Below, piece after piece: positions 1-7,592 of a stretch of 64,000 bases of DNA. The notes beneath the pieces were generated by a model. It saw only the letters and a program-made list of their open reading frames with translations. It searched no databases and was not told the origin of the DNA. Source of the DNA: Selenomonas sp. WCT3 (GTDB lineage: Bacteria > Bacillota > Negativicutes > Selenomonadales > Selenomonadaceae). The stretch's first letter is position 1. Each line of letters starts with the position of its first letter. The translations under genes and the position numbers were made by a program. The stretch is taken from NCBI GenBank assembly GCA_900100835.1, contig FNCM01000005.1, positions 62,001 through 126,000 of the forward strand, given 5' to 3'.

Positions 1-1
1 T

Positions 2-367
2 GACGTAGCGGATAATCTGCCCATCGTATCCGTAGACCAAGACCGCATGCGTCAAGTCATCGGCAACTTGTTAGCTAATGCCAGCCGTTACAGCGGCCCG
101 GGAAGTACCGTGCAGCTTCGAATCCAGCAAAAAGATCATTCCCTGTGCATGGAAATACAGGATAACGGGCCTGGGATACCACCAGAAGATATGCCCCATA
201 TCTTTGAACAATTCTATCGCGGGGAAAAATCCCGCAACCGAAAAAACGGCGGCTCGGGAATTGGTCTGGCCTTAGCCCGCCATTATATAGAGATTCACGG
301 CGGTACTATAAAAGCCGAAAACCTGCCAGTTGGCGGAGTACGCTTTGTAATCCTTATCGATTGCTAA
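2..367 (+). CDS. Sensor histidine kinase, C-terminal fragment (5' end outside window)
   Basis: The reading frame is open to the left edge, so only the last 121 residues are present. They form the catalytic ATP-binding (HATPase_c) domain of a membrane sensor kinase. The N box (VIGNLLANASRYS), G1 box (DNGPGIP), F box (IFEQFYRG) and G2 box (GGSGIGLALA) follow in the usual order. This domain binds ATP and phosphorylates the dimerisation-domain histidine, which lies outside the window together with the sensor part. The response regulator is probably upstream. The protein ends right after the last beta strand of the ATPase fold, as expected. The signal sensed cannot be told from this part. Confidence 0.93.
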   Translation, partial: DVADNLPIVSVDQDRMRQVIGNLLANASRYSGPGSTVQLRIQQKDHSLCMEIQDNGPGIPPEDMPHIFEQFYRGEKSRNRKNGGSGIGLALARHYIEIHGGTIKAENLPVGGVRFVILIDC

Positions 368-418
368 CCCTCAAGATATTCAATGCCTCGAAAGCAACAA
401 AAGTTTTCCCAAAACCTA

Positions 419-449
419 TTGACTTCGAGTGGACTCCAAATGCTACACT
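419..449 (+). promoter_or_regulatory. MerR-type promoter of the merR-like gene
   Basis: TTGACT (419-424) and TACACT (444-449) are separated by 19 bp, the overlong spacer typical of promoters activated by MerR regulators. An inverted repeat (TTCGAGT, gap, ACTCCAA) sits between the two elements, where MerR dimers bind. It lies about 40 bp before the regulator, which suggests autoregulation. Confidence 0.75.
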
Positions 450-488
450 AAAGGCATAGCAAGCGGTTCCCGATAATGAGGTGAGATT

Positions 489-860
489 ATGACCATCAAA
501 GAAGTAAGTGAGAAATACGATTTGTCTGCTGACACCATCCGCTATTATGAACGGATCGGCCTTATCCCCCACGTCCCCCGCAAGGAGAACGGCATCCGGG
601 ACTTTGACGAGGCCTCCTGCGGCTGGGTGGAATTCATCAAGTGCATGCGCGGTGCCGGGGTGCAGGTAGAAGCCCTTATCGACTACGTCGCTCTGTTCTT
701 CCAGGAAGGCACCGAGGCTGCCCGCAAGGATATCCTCGTGGAGCAGCGTGCCCGCCTGCAGGAACAGCTGGAAAACCTGCAAACCACCATGCAGCGGCTG
801 GACTACAAGATTTCCCATTATGATGAGATTCTCAAATGCTCGGAAAAACTCAAATCATAA
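489..860 (+). CDS. MerR family transcriptional regulator
   Basis: This 123-residue protein has the MerR layout: an N-terminal winged helix-turn-helix (ADTIRYYERIGLIPHVPR, about residues 14-31), then a long C-terminal coiled coil (about 75-115) for dimerisation. It is close to the AdhR/NmlR-like subgroup that responds to aldehydes or electrophiles. No metal-binding cysteine cluster is visible: the cysteines are scattered, so a metal sensor is unlikely. The ATG follows GAGGTG at good spacing. The gene has its own 19-bp-spaced promoter, and a matching promoter precedes the phosphoesterase downstream, which is therefore a likely target. The effector is unknown. Confidence 0.93.
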   Translation: MTIKEVSEKYDLSADTIRYYERIGLIPHVPRKENGIRDFDEASCGWVEFIKCMRGAGVQVEALIDYVALFFQEGTEAARKDILVEQRARLQEQLENLQTTMQRLDYKISHYDEILKCSEKLKS

Positions 861-890
861 TCCCCATCTTCCTTATTAACCCAAAATACA

Positions 891-931
891 GAAAACTGGT
901 GCCAGCCGCAAGCTGACACCAGTTTTCCTTT
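891..931 (+). terminator. Rho-independent terminator after the merR-like gene
   Basis: A stem of about 14 bp (AAAACTGGTG, CAGC, against GCTG, CACCAGTTTT) with a 4-5 nt loop lies 30 bp after the stop codon and runs into a T-rich stretch. It separates the regulator from the next promoter. Confidence 0.8.
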
Positions 932-980
932 TATTGCGCCTTTAGGAGAATTTCCGCCAACAGTCCTCCGAATTTTTTCC

Positions 981-1011
981 TTGACTTGAAGCTGGCTCCA
1001 AGTAGTAAAGT
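981..1011 (+). promoter_or_regulatory. Second MerR-type promoter, before the phosphoesterase gene
   Basis: TTGACT (981-986) and TAAAGT (1006-1011) are again 19 bp apart. Between them lies the near-perfect dyad CTTGAAGC, gap, GCTCCAAG. Spacer length, dyad position and half-site (TTGGAGY-like) match the promoter at 419-449, so both are probably read by the MerR protein encoded at 489. Confidence 0.7.
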
Positions 1012-1047
1012 ATAGTTGATGAATCATTTATATTTGAGGATGGACGC

Positions 1048-2376
1048 ATGAAAAACGAACCAAAGAACAACAACCTGCTCTCACGCCGCAGGTTTCTGAA
1101 AGGGATTGCCGCCGGGGGGCTGCTGCTGGCCGGCGGTGCTTACTTTGCCAAGGGACCTCTCTACCGGCAGGCCGTCACCGGCGTACGGGCTCTGACCGAA
1201 GACCTACAGGCCAGATTCCTGCGGCAGCTGATGACAGCGAATGCCTCCACCAGCCGGGTGCTGATGTGGCAGGCGGCCAGCAGGCTTTCCCAGCCACAGG
1301 TGGAGTACCGGCTCAGGGGGCAGCATGATTCGCTGACGATTGATGCACAGGAAGACTTTTTCACCGATGATGGTGTGGAGAACCTGCAGTATCTGGCCCG
1401 GCTGGAAAACCTTACCCCGGAAACGGACTACGAATATCGTTTGGTGTCGGAAAGCCATGCCAGCGATTGGCACAGTCTCAAAACTGCCGGAGCCAAGACC
1501 TTCCAGTGCCTGATATTCCCCGACTCCCAGTCCAGCGATTACAGCGACTGGGAAAATCTGGCTCAGGCGGCGGCGAAGCGCAACCCCGATGCGGCCTTTT
1601 TCATCAACATGGGCGACATCGTGGACAATGGCGAAGACCACACCCAGTGGCAGGCCTGGTTCCATGGTGTGGACGGCATCATTGACCGCATCCCCTTTGC
1701 CCCTCTGATGGGCAACCATGAGACCTATGACCAGAACTGGAAGGTGCGCCTGCCCGAGGCCTATCTCCATTACTTTGCCCTGCCGGACAACGGCAGCAGG
1801 GATTTTGCCCGCTATTATTACGACTTCGACTATGGCGATGTGCATTTCATGGTGCTCAACAGCCAGTGGGATGAGACGGAAGCCTTCAAGCCCGGCCTGC
1901 TGGAAGAACAGAAGCAATGGCTGCAGCAAAGCGCAGCTGCCAGCACAAAGCGCTGGCAGCTCGTGCTCATCCACAAGGACGTGCTGCAATACCGCATCAC
2001 CAAGCGGCCGGAGAGGAAAGAAGGGATTTCCGGTTTGGGCGAGGCCTTCATGCCCCTCTTTGACCAGCTGGGCATCGATGCAGTCTTCACGGCCCATCTG
2101 CACACCTACCGCAACCGGGGACATATCCGCAACTTCCAGCGGGATAGCAGCGGCCCGCTGTATATCCTCACGGGCGTGGCCGGTAATGTCCGCTATCCCG
2201 GCCTGTGGGTTGACCACGCGCTGGACGAAAAGGTGGCTCCCCAGCCGGAGACCGACAATTACCTGACCCTTACGGCAGAGGAAAACCGCCTGATCATCAA
2301 GTGCTTCCTGCCCAATGGACAGGAAATCGATCAGGCAATCGTTGAAAAACATGATCATAGCCCTAGTTTATCCTAA
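1048..2376 (+). CDS. Tat-exported metallophosphoesterase, purple acid phosphatase-like
   Basis: The 442-residue protein starts with a twin-arginine signal (SRRRFLKG, residues 12-19) and a hydrophobic stretch, so it should be exported folded. Residues about 60-145 resemble the fibronectin-like N-domain of purple acid phosphatases. The calcineurin-type catalytic domain follows, with metal-ligand motifs FPDSQ (about 156), GDIVDNGED (188), GNHE (221), IHKD and AHLHTYRNRG (348). It probably hydrolyses phosphomonoesters or diesters at the cell surface. The start follows GAGGA. The gene stands alone behind a MerR-type promoter. Substrate unknown. Confidence 0.9.
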   Translation: MKNEPKNNNLLSRRRFLKGIAAGGLLLAGGAYFAKGPLYRQAVTGVRALTEDLQARFLRQLMTANASTSRVLMWQAASRLSQPQVEYRLRGQHDSLTIDAQEDFFTDDGVENLQYLARLENLTPETDYEYRLVSESHASDWHSLKTAGAKTFQCLIFPDSQSSDYSDWENLAQAAAKRNPDAAFFINMGDIVDNGEDHTQWQAWFHGVDGIIDRIPFAPLMGNHETYDQNWKVRLPEAYLHYFALPDNGSRDFARYYYDFDYGDVHFMVLNSQWDETEAFKPGLLEEQKQWLQQSAAASTKRWQLVLIHKDVLQYRITKRPERKEGISGLGEAFMPLFDQLGIDAVFTAHLHTYRNRGHIRNFQRDSSGPLYILTGVAGNVRYPGLWVDHALDEKVAPQPETDNYLTLTAEENRLIIKCFLPNGQEIDQAIVEKHDHSPSLS

Positions 2377-2408
2377 ATCAGGAAAACTACTGTAACCTTC
2401 TCCAACGA

Positions 2409-2774
2409 TTACACGATTTTGTAGCCGTGTTCCCCCAATGCCGTTAATGCTGCATTAAAATCGCCTTCCTTAACGAGGATATAATCTGTGTTGTAGGTGG
2501 ATACGGCGAATATCCCTATCTTATTTTCTGCCAATATGGATGATATTTTCGACAGGATGCCAATCAGTGAAAAATCAAGTATTCCCTTTATACGAAAGGC
2601 CCGCCAGCCATCGTCACGCTCCAGTGTTTTAGTTGGAGTATTCTCAGTCTTGCAGACCAGGGATATTTCCTCATCCGTCCTGCCAACAAAATAAAAATCT
2701 TGATTCAAGTCAATTTCTGCCGTCGTTTTAAGTTTGCAAACCGTCAGCCGGCCTTCGATTTGTTTCAATTCCAT
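2409..2774 (-). CDS. ACT domain protein (COG3603-like)
   Basis: This small cytoplasmic protein (121 residues) has the tandem ACT arrangement of the COG3603/CASTOR-like group. ACT domains generally bind amino acids or other small ligands. The C-terminal half (GILDFSLIGILSKISSILAENKIGIFAVST) is the recognisable ACT core. I place the start at the ATG at 2774, because AAGGAGG lies just upstream. A longer start at 2798 would overlap the previous gene and include that ribosome site. It follows the flavin-oxidase gene by 13 bp, so the two are probably co-transcribed. Ligand unknown. Confidence 0.82.
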   Translation of the reverse strand: MELKQIEGRLTVCKLKTTAEIDLNQDFYFVGRTDEEISLVCKTENTPTKTLERDDGWRAFRIKGILDFSLIGILSKISSILAENKIGIFAVSTYNTDYILVKEGDFNAALTALGEHGYKIV

Positions 2775-2787
2775 CTGCTCCCCCTCC

Positions 2788-3267
2788 TTACGACTCATTC
2801 ACCAGCTTGCCCGTCATATGCTCGATGCCCATCGCCAGGCATTGCACCCGCGGCAGGGCATTTTTTAATTCCTTCTCCAGATATTCCTGATCGTCGGTGA
2901 ATCTGCCTACGAGATGGGTACATATCCTTTTAGCCACCGCTTCGTCCTCCACCAGGCTGATTCTGCCGAAGGCGATGACACTCTTGATATTGAGGGCCCA
3001 TTCCCCTTCTTTGCGGTAGCCCTCATCGTAGGCACAGAAGCTGGCCTTGTCACACTTCTTGATGGCCTCAAGCTTATGGCCCGTCTTGGCTCCATGGAAA
3101 TACAGCTTGCCATCTTCCTCACAGTACCAATGATTGATAGGCAATCCATAGGGATAGCCATCCTCCCCCAGCAGAGAAAGCACTCCCCGCTTGGCATTGT
3201 TCAATACCTCACGGCATTCCTCTTCACTGATCTGCTGCTTAAAGCGTCTCATCTTTCTGAACATCAT
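2788..3267 (-). CDS. Pyridoxamine 5'-phosphate oxidase family protein (NimA-like)
   Basis: The 159-residue protein has the split-barrel flavin-binding fold of the PPOX/NimA group. Signature parts are the N-terminal helix (ISEEECREVLNNAKRGVLSLLGEDGYPYGLPINHWY) and KLYFHGAKTGHKLEAIKK, the usual FMN/substrate region. Relatives bind FMN, F420 or haem, and some reduce nitroimidazoles. I choose the ATG at 3267, which follows GGGGG by 6 nt. A TTG further up (3282) would overlap this ribosome site. It is followed closely by the ACT-domain gene. The substrate cannot be told from sequence. Confidence 0.88.
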   Translation of the reverse strand: MMFRKMRRFKQQISEEECREVLNNAKRGVLSLLGEDGYPYGLPINHWYCEEDGKLYFHGAKTGHKLEAIKKCDKASFCAYDEGYRKEGEWALNIKSVIAFGRISLVEDEAVAKRICTHLVGRFTDDQEYLEKELKNALPRVQCLAMGIEHMTGKLVNES

Positions 3268-3292
3268 CCTATCCCCCTTCAATATGCAAAGA

Positions 3293-3338
3293 ACGCCATA
3301 TCTTTATCTTCGCTGACCTAACGATAAAGATATGGCGT
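3293..3338. terminator. Perfect 16-bp inverted repeat between the HAD and PPOX genes
   Basis: ACGCCATATCTTTATC is repeated inverted after a 14-nt loop. It lies between two genes on the minus strand. The flanking T-runs are short (TCTTT, CTTT), so a terminator is likely but an operator for the gene starting at 3267 is possible. Confidence 0.5.
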
Positions 3339-3409
3339 CTTTCCTGCTACCCGGTGGCAACAGGCACCTTTTTATGTTCTTATGCTCCTATGTTACCACG
3401 TTGCCTGTA

Positions 3410-4243
3410 TCAAATCAACCCCAGCCGCTGAAACGCATGGAAGAGGCCATCCTCGGCCACGGCATCCGTCACGAAATCTGCCATCGCCTTGATCTCCTCA
3501 CCGCCGTTGCCCATGGCTACGCCTACGGCACAGTATTCAAACATCGGAATATCGATCTTGGCATCCCCGAAGGCAATGGTATCCTCAATTTTGCCATCGA
3601 TATGTTTCAGCAGCTCATCAATGGCATGGGCCTTGGTGATGCCCTTGACGCCCAGGTCCCCGAACAGGGCCGTTTCCCCGACGCCGCCCCAGGTACCTGC
3701 CTGCAGATCCGGGAAGGCTTCCTTGGCTGCCAGGAAGTCCTCATAGCTTTCGAGGATGAAGCTGACCTTGTTCAGATCGTCCCGGTAAAGCTCCCCGCCG
3801 AAAATCATTTCGGGGAAAGCCTGCCGCACGGTCATCCTGGCGGCATTGTCCTGTCCCTTGCGGGCCGAATATTCCTGCATGACAGGCTCGCCCCGGGTCT
3901 CGAAGTTCTCGCTGGCAAAGAGACCATTGTTGCTTTCGAGATAAAATTCCAGCTGGCGCTCATGGAGCCAGTCCACGATGCGGCGACTCTGCTCTGCCGT
4001 GAGCAGCTGGTGCATGACCACCTGCCCGTTGTCCTCCACATAGCTGCCGTTGCCGCCAATCATGCCGTCAAGGCCGATGTCCCAGATTTCCTGATAGACC
4101 TCGGCCCGGCTGCGGCCCGTGCTAATATATACCTTATGCCCATTTGCCCTGGCCTGGCGGATAGCCGCCACTGCCGATTCCGGCAAGGCATTGTCATAAT
4201 CCACCAGCGTACCATCCACATCAATGAAAATAATCCTGCTCAC
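3410..4243 (-). CDS. HAD superfamily phosphatase, Cof type
   Basis: This 277-residue protein is a Cof/IIB-type haloacid dehalogenase hydrolase that dephosphorylates sugar phosphates or cofactors. Motif I is FIDVDGTLVDYD near the N-terminus, with the nucleophilic first Asp and the acid/base second Asp. Motif II is ISTGRS, motif III the KGITK lysine, and motif IV GDAKIDIPMF. The cap domain lies between motifs II and III. I start at the GTG at 4243, 8 nt after GGAG. The open frame runs further upstream, but that part overlaps the end of the PHP gene. It is the second gene of a probable PHP-HAD operon. Confidence 0.9.
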   Translation of the reverse strand: MSRIIFIDVDGTLVDYDNALPESAVAAIRQARANGHKVYISTGRSRAEVYQEIWDIGLDGMIGGNGSYVEDNGQVVMHQLLTAEQSRRIVDWLHERQLEFYLESNNGLFASENFETRGEPVMQEYSARKGQDNAARMTVRQAFPEMIFGGELYRDDLNKVSFILESYEDFLAAKEAFPDLQAGTWGGVGETALFGDLGVKGITKAHAIDELLKHIDGKIEDTIAFGDAKIDIPMFEYCAVGVAMGNGGEEIKAMADFVTDAVAEDGLFHAFQRLGLI

Positions 4244-4262
4244 GCGACCCACTCCATTTTCT

Positions 4263-5129
4263 TCATAATTTATGCCCGATGGGCTCCATATTCCTGAACG
4301 TATAGACTTCCTGCATGCCGATCGCATCCCGCAGTATAGCCCGGGCCTCCTCCATGTGGTCGGCCAGATACTTGGTGGAATGAGCATCGGAACCGATCGT
4401 GATGATGCGGCCGCCCAGATCCTTGTAGAGCCGCAGGATATCGCGGGCAGGCATAGTGTCATCCAGGCCGTAATGCCAGGAAGAAGTATTAAGTTCAATG
4501 CCCTTGCCGTCGGCGATGGCCAGCTTCAGGATCTCGGCTATCATATCCCTGACGGCTGCAAAGGGATATTTCCCCTGCTTGTCATAGCGACTGATAAGGT
4601 TCAGATGGGCCAGCACCGCGTAATGCTTGAAGTTCTTCATCACGTCATACATTTCCTGATAGTACCGCTCGTTGTACTCCTGCTGGCTGCGTCCCTGCTG
4701 GAATTCCTGATTCCAGAATTCCTTGTTCTCCACCTGATGGATGGAGAGCAGCACAAAGTCCAGCTTGTCCGCGTATTTCGCAAACAACGCCTCATATTTC
4801 GGGATAGTGCCAACCTGCACGCCAAATTCCAAACCACAGCGTAAAGCGATTTCCTTCGCAAACTCGGCCTTGACCCGGCTGAACTTCGCAAAGTACTTAG
4901 GATAATCCACATTGGCCAAGGGCTGCAGTTCCTCTGCCGCCAGACCTATGCCATCGCCGCCGCGGTACTCGATACCACCCTCATCCCAGTCCTTCTTGAT
5001 GCCATAATCCACGTGATCGGTAAAACACATTTCTTGCAATCCCAGCGAAACCGCCCGTTTAGCCTGCTCCTCCATCGGTTCATGGGAATCGTCACTGAAC
5101 TCCGTATGCACATGATAATCTGCCAGCAT
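4263..5129 (-). CDS. PHP-domain phosphatase, histidinol-phosphatase (HisJ) family
   Basis: The 288-residue protein belongs to the PHP family of metal-dependent phosphoesterases. It has the N-terminal motif DYHVHTEFSDDS, CFTDHVDYG, and the late metal motifs HLNLISRYDK and GSDAHS. HisJ enzymes release phosphate from histidinol phosphate, but no other his genes are near, so a different phosphoester is possible. The ATG at 5129 has AAGGAGG at 8 nt. The earlier ATG at 5135 is only 2 nt from it. It precedes the HAD phosphatase by about 20 bp, suggesting an operon. Confidence 0.85.
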   Translation of the reverse strand: MLADYHVHTEFSDDSHEPMEEQAKRAVSLGLQEMCFTDHVDYGIKKDWDEGGIEYRGGDGIGLAAEELQPLANVDYPKYFAKFSRVKAEFAKEIALRCGLEFGVQVGTIPKYEALFAKYADKLDFVLLSIHQVENKEFWNQEFQQGRSQQEYNERYYQEMYDVMKNFKHYAVLAHLNLISRYDKQGKYPFAAVRDMIAEILKLAIADGKGIELNTSSWHYGLDDTMPARDILRLYKDLGGRIITIGSDAHSTKYLADHMEEARAILRDAIGMQEVYTFRNMEPIGHKL

Positions 5130-5189
5130 AAGCATATCCTCCTTCACAAAACCTTTTTATAGGCATCGAAGACACTACGCCAAGATACA

Positions 5190-5222
5190 AAAACCTGACT
5201 GCCTTATCAACAATCAGGTTTT
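5190..5222 (-). terminator. Probable terminator downstream of trmO
   Basis: A 9-bp stem (AAAACCTGA against TCAGGTTTT) is followed on the minus strand by TTTTTG. It lies about 150 bp after the trmO stop and before the PHP gene. Confidence 0.6.
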
Positions 5223-5373
5223 CCCTTCTGCAATTTTTCCGATTTATTTCCTGTAAAACACGCTTTTTCTTCGGGCATTATACCGCCCCAAATCCGGACA
5301 ATTCCTGAAAGACATTAACAGCGTATTATCCATCCCGCCACGAATATATTATCCATAGGATATACTTCCCCGC

Positions 5374-5766
5374 TTAAAAATCAAAAGGTTTTATATCTAA
5401 CACAGGGGTACCATCCATCATATCAACACCAGTAAAATATATACGCTGCCCCTCGATTTTCGTTACGGTTACGACAGAAGCTCCAATGGGATTCGGCCGA
5501 TATGGCGCATGGGTAGAAAAAATCCCCATCATAGGACCAACGCCCCGGAACGGCACTTTAAGCTTCACGTCAGGGACTTTATCAAACCAGAATAACACTT
5601 CATATTTCTTGCCAGCTTCCATATCAGCCATAGCCTCAGCATATTCCTCCGAGATTTCCATCACAGCTTCCTGGTCAGGATACTCATCCCCACTTTTCGG
5701 TGTTGTTTCCCGCGTCTGATAAGGGGACTGTATGTAACCAATCGGCTTGCAAATCAATTCTTTCAT
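5374..5766 (-). CDS. trmO: tRNA N6-threonylcarbamoyladenosine methyltransferase (TsaA family)
   Basis: This 130-residue protein is the TrmO/TsaA beta-barrel domain, which uses S-adenosylmethionine to methylate t6A37 in some tRNAs. Typical parts are the start IGYIQSPYQTRETTPKSG, then KVPFRGVGPMMGIFSTHAPYRPNPIGASV, which carries the family signature RPNPIG, and a final DGTPVLDIKP. E. coli TrmO has an extra C-terminal domain, whereas many Firmicute members stop here as this one does. The start at 5766 follows AGGAGGAG. The gene appears to be transcribed alone. Confidence 0.9.
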   Translation of the reverse strand: MKELICKPIGYIQSPYQTRETTPKSGDEYPDQEAVMEISEEYAEAMADMEAGKKYEVLFWFDKVPDVKLKVPFRGVGPMMGIFSTHAPYRPNPIGASVVTVTKIEGQRIYFTGVDMMDGTPVLDIKPFDF

Positions 5767-6055
5767 TTTATCTCCTCCTATTTTTAACCAAGGATCCATT
5801 CCCTGCACTCAAATCGATATTTCTATTCTACCTGCGGATGTTTCTAATTGGCAAGCAGCTGCATCAACCAATATCGTCATTTTCCAATTTCAGCCTTCTC
5901 CTATTAATAACGCAGCCCCCTTATACGCAATAAATTTTCTCTTTGACCTTGATTATAACGAGTTATTGCCTTAAAGTAAAACCCCATTGGCAAAATATTT
6001 TCCCTTCCCCTAACCTAGGTTTGATTGACGAGGATTTACTGGCAAGATTCTTTCC
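5767..6055 (+). other. Intergenic stretch with degenerate, unassigned frames
   Basis: Short protein-like frames on the plus strand are interrupted by stops (one ends at 5974; another runs into a stop just before the queT remnant). I recognise no family. It may be decayed coding sequence belonging to the same lost region as the queT remnant. Confidence 0.3.
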
Positions 6056-6376
6056 GTGACAGTTTTTTCCTGCCGATGTAAAATATACTTACTGCTGACA
6101 GGATGTGCCCCTTTTGATATCGTGTTTGGTTCATTGGCCACCCTGCTTGGCGCCTGGGGGACCTATGCCTTGCGAAACAAGCCCTGGCTAGCCTGGATTG
6201 CTCCGGTTATCAGCAACACGCTTATTATCCCGCCCATAATCATTTACGTTTATGCTGTCGAATCCTTTTGGCCTTTGCTCGCATTCCAATTTTTTATTGG
6301 CGAGACAATAAGCTGCGGCCTTCTTGGATCTATTGTTTTACACCTGGTCCAAAAGCATGGATACATCCATCGCTGA
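6056..6376 (+). pseudogene. queT: Remnant of a QueT-family (queuosine precursor) transporter gene
   Basis: The last 85 or so residues match the second half of QueT transporters: PFDIVFGSLATLLGAWGTYALRN, then APVISNTLIIPPII and GETISCGLLGSIVL, in three membrane segments. Intact QueT proteins are about 160 residues, and here the first half is missing: an in-frame stop lies at 6026, just upstream. The GTG at 6056 has no ribosome site and its first residues look unrelated to the family. I read this as an N-terminally deleted pseudogene. No preQ1 riboswitch is seen before it. Confidence 0.65.
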
Positions 6377-6464
6377 TTTCTGTACCCATGTTGCTCCTTC
6401 CAACAAGAATGCAGCCAGAAAATACGCCCCCGCTGCTGATCCGGCCTATCCTCAAAAGCCGCGG

Positions 6465-6493
6465 TTGACAGCCATCAGCCTATCTGCTAGAAT
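6465..6493 (+). promoter_or_regulatory. Strong sigma-70-type promoter for the SMR pump leader
   Basis: TTGACA (6465-6470), a 17-bp spacer and TAGAAT (6488-6493) make a near-consensus promoter. Transcription would begin near 6500 and give a leader of about 135 nt before the SMR gene. Confidence 0.8.
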
Positions 6494-6499
6494 GTATAT

Positions 6500-6607
6500 C
6501 CGTATCGGACGGCAAGTATACGACTACTTGCCAGATAAGGTGTCAAAAAACACCGGAACGGGTTATTCAGGCCAGATAAGATCACATTCTTATCTGGCCT
6601 GATTTTT
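6500..6607 (+). promoter_or_regulatory. Structured leader with alternative hairpins and terminator (riboswitch-like attenuator)
   Basis: In order, the leader holds a hairpin (GGCAAGTA against TACTTGCC, 6511-6532), a second hairpin (GGTGT against ACACC, 6539-6554) and a 13-bp terminator hairpin (6568-6601) followed by seven Ts. The ten bases GCCAGATAAG occur twice, at 6530-6539 and 6571-6580. Both copies can pair with CTTATCTGGC at 6589-6598, so the first copy gives an antiterminator that competes with the terminator. I could not match it to a known guanidine, preQ1 or other riboswitch consensus. Confidence 0.6.
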
Positions 6608-6636
6608 TTCAACCAGAACGAAAGGATTTTAAACAC

Positions 6637-6966
6637 ATGTTAAAAGGTTATATTCTGCTCGCCATCGCTATTGCCCTGGAAATCGTTTCCACCTCCATGC
6701 TGAAGGCCTCCTGCGGTTTTACCAAACTGATGCCCAGCGTTGCTTTCATTGCCGGGATGGGCGCCTGTTTCTACATTTTTTCCAAATCCCTGATGCTGCT
6801 CCCCCTCGGCATTGCATACGCAATATGGGCCGGCGTAGGAACAGCCCTTACAGCACTAGTAGCAGTATTTATCTGGCATGAGCAGATGGACTTCACCACC
6901 GGACTAGGCATCGTCTTTATCATCGTCGGAGTCATATTATTGAACATCCGCAGTATCACCAATTAA
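6637..6966 (+). CDS. Small multidrug resistance (SMR) efflux pump, Qac/EmrE type
   Basis: The 109-residue protein has four membrane segments and the SMR hallmarks: the essential membrane glutamate in helix 1 (IALEIVSTSMLKAS), GFTKLMPS, and AYAIWAGVG in helix 3. These motifs point to the Qac/EmrE branch, which exchanges protons for quaternary or aromatic cations, and away from the guanidinium (Gdx) branch. SMR pumps work as antiparallel dimers, and no partner gene is present, so a homodimer is likely. The ATG follows AAGGA. Expression appears controlled by the structured leader upstream with its transcription terminator. Confidence 0.92.
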   Translation: MLKGYILLAIAIALEIVSTSMLKASCGFTKLMPSVAFIAGMGACFYIFSKSLMLLPLGIAYAIWAGVGTALTALVAVFIWHEQMDFTTGLGIVFIIVGVILLNIRSITN

Positions 6967-7058
6967 TACATGACCAGAATCGTCTGCACATTGACAAGGG
7001 TATCCCCTATAATAGACCACCATGTCTTTCTGACATAGTACATAATACGAGGTAATTT

Positions 7059-7592
7059 ATGGACGAATCACTACTCCTATTCCTACAGCAAAATATCCGC
7101 ACCGATTTCCTGACGCCTGTATTGATGCTAATCACCAGTATTGGCCATTATGGAGCCATCTGGCTACTTATCGCAGTCCTTTTTTCCCTGCACCAATCTA
7201 CCCGCCAGCAGGGAATACTGTCACTGATCGCCCTGCTGCTTAGTGGCGGTATAGCGGCCTGCCTAAAGCAACTGGTCATGCGTCCGCGTCCCTTTCTGCA
7301 AATTCCGGAAATCCTCCCTTTAGGGCTGCCTCCCCATTCCTTTTCCTTCCCATCCGGGCATACCGTCTGTGCCTTCGCCGCAGCCTTTATCCTTTGGCGA
7401 ACCTGCACAGGCTGGCAGCGATTCTTGTTTATGTTTTTCGCAATTGTCATGGCCTTTTCCCGGCTCTATGCAGGCGTTCATTATCCCACCGATGTATTGG
7501 GCGGCATAATCGTGGCTTTTGTTGGCAGCAGCATCACCTGGCACTTGCGCAATAAAATCTTTAACCAATCAAAAAATGACAGGTCAAATTGA
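7059..7592 (+). CDS. PAP2 family membrane phosphatase
   Basis: This 177-residue membrane protein carries the three-part phosphatidic-acid-phosphatase motif: KQLVMRPRP, then FPSGHT, then SRLYAGVHYPTDV. It has about five membrane helices, with the active site facing outward in the family. Likely substrates are undecaprenyl pyrophosphate (BacA-independent recycling) or lipid phosphates. The ATG follows GAGGT. It is transcribed alone, and its stop codon lies in the loop of a terminator hairpin. Confidence 0.92.
   Translation: MDESLLLFLQQNIRTDFLTPVLMLITSIGHYGAIWLLIAVLFSLHQSTRQQGILSLIALLLSGGIAACLKQLVMRPRPFLQIPEILPLGLPPHSFSFPSGHTVCAFAAAFILWRTCTGWQRFLFMFFAIVMAFSRLYAGVHYPTDVLGGIIVAFVGSSITWHLRNKIFNQSKNDRSN

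Noticed and set aside
1204..2358. A 384-codon frame antisense to the phosphoesterase
   Set aside because: The sense frame has the Tat signal and all metal motifs. The antisense frame has none and no ribosome site.
4244..4498. An 85-codon N-terminal extension of the HAD phosphatase frame
   Set aside because: It overlaps the 3' end of the PHP gene, lacks a ribosome site and precedes motif I, which should be near the start.
6324..6602. A 92-codon plus-strand frame covering the SMR leader
   Set aside because: It runs through the promoter, both hairpins and the terminator and has no recognisable family.
6500..6607. SMR leader as a guanidine-I, -II or -III riboswitch
   Set aside because: I could not find the conserved core of these classes; isolated ACGA/ACGG words are present but without the paired ACGR-loop hairpins of class II.
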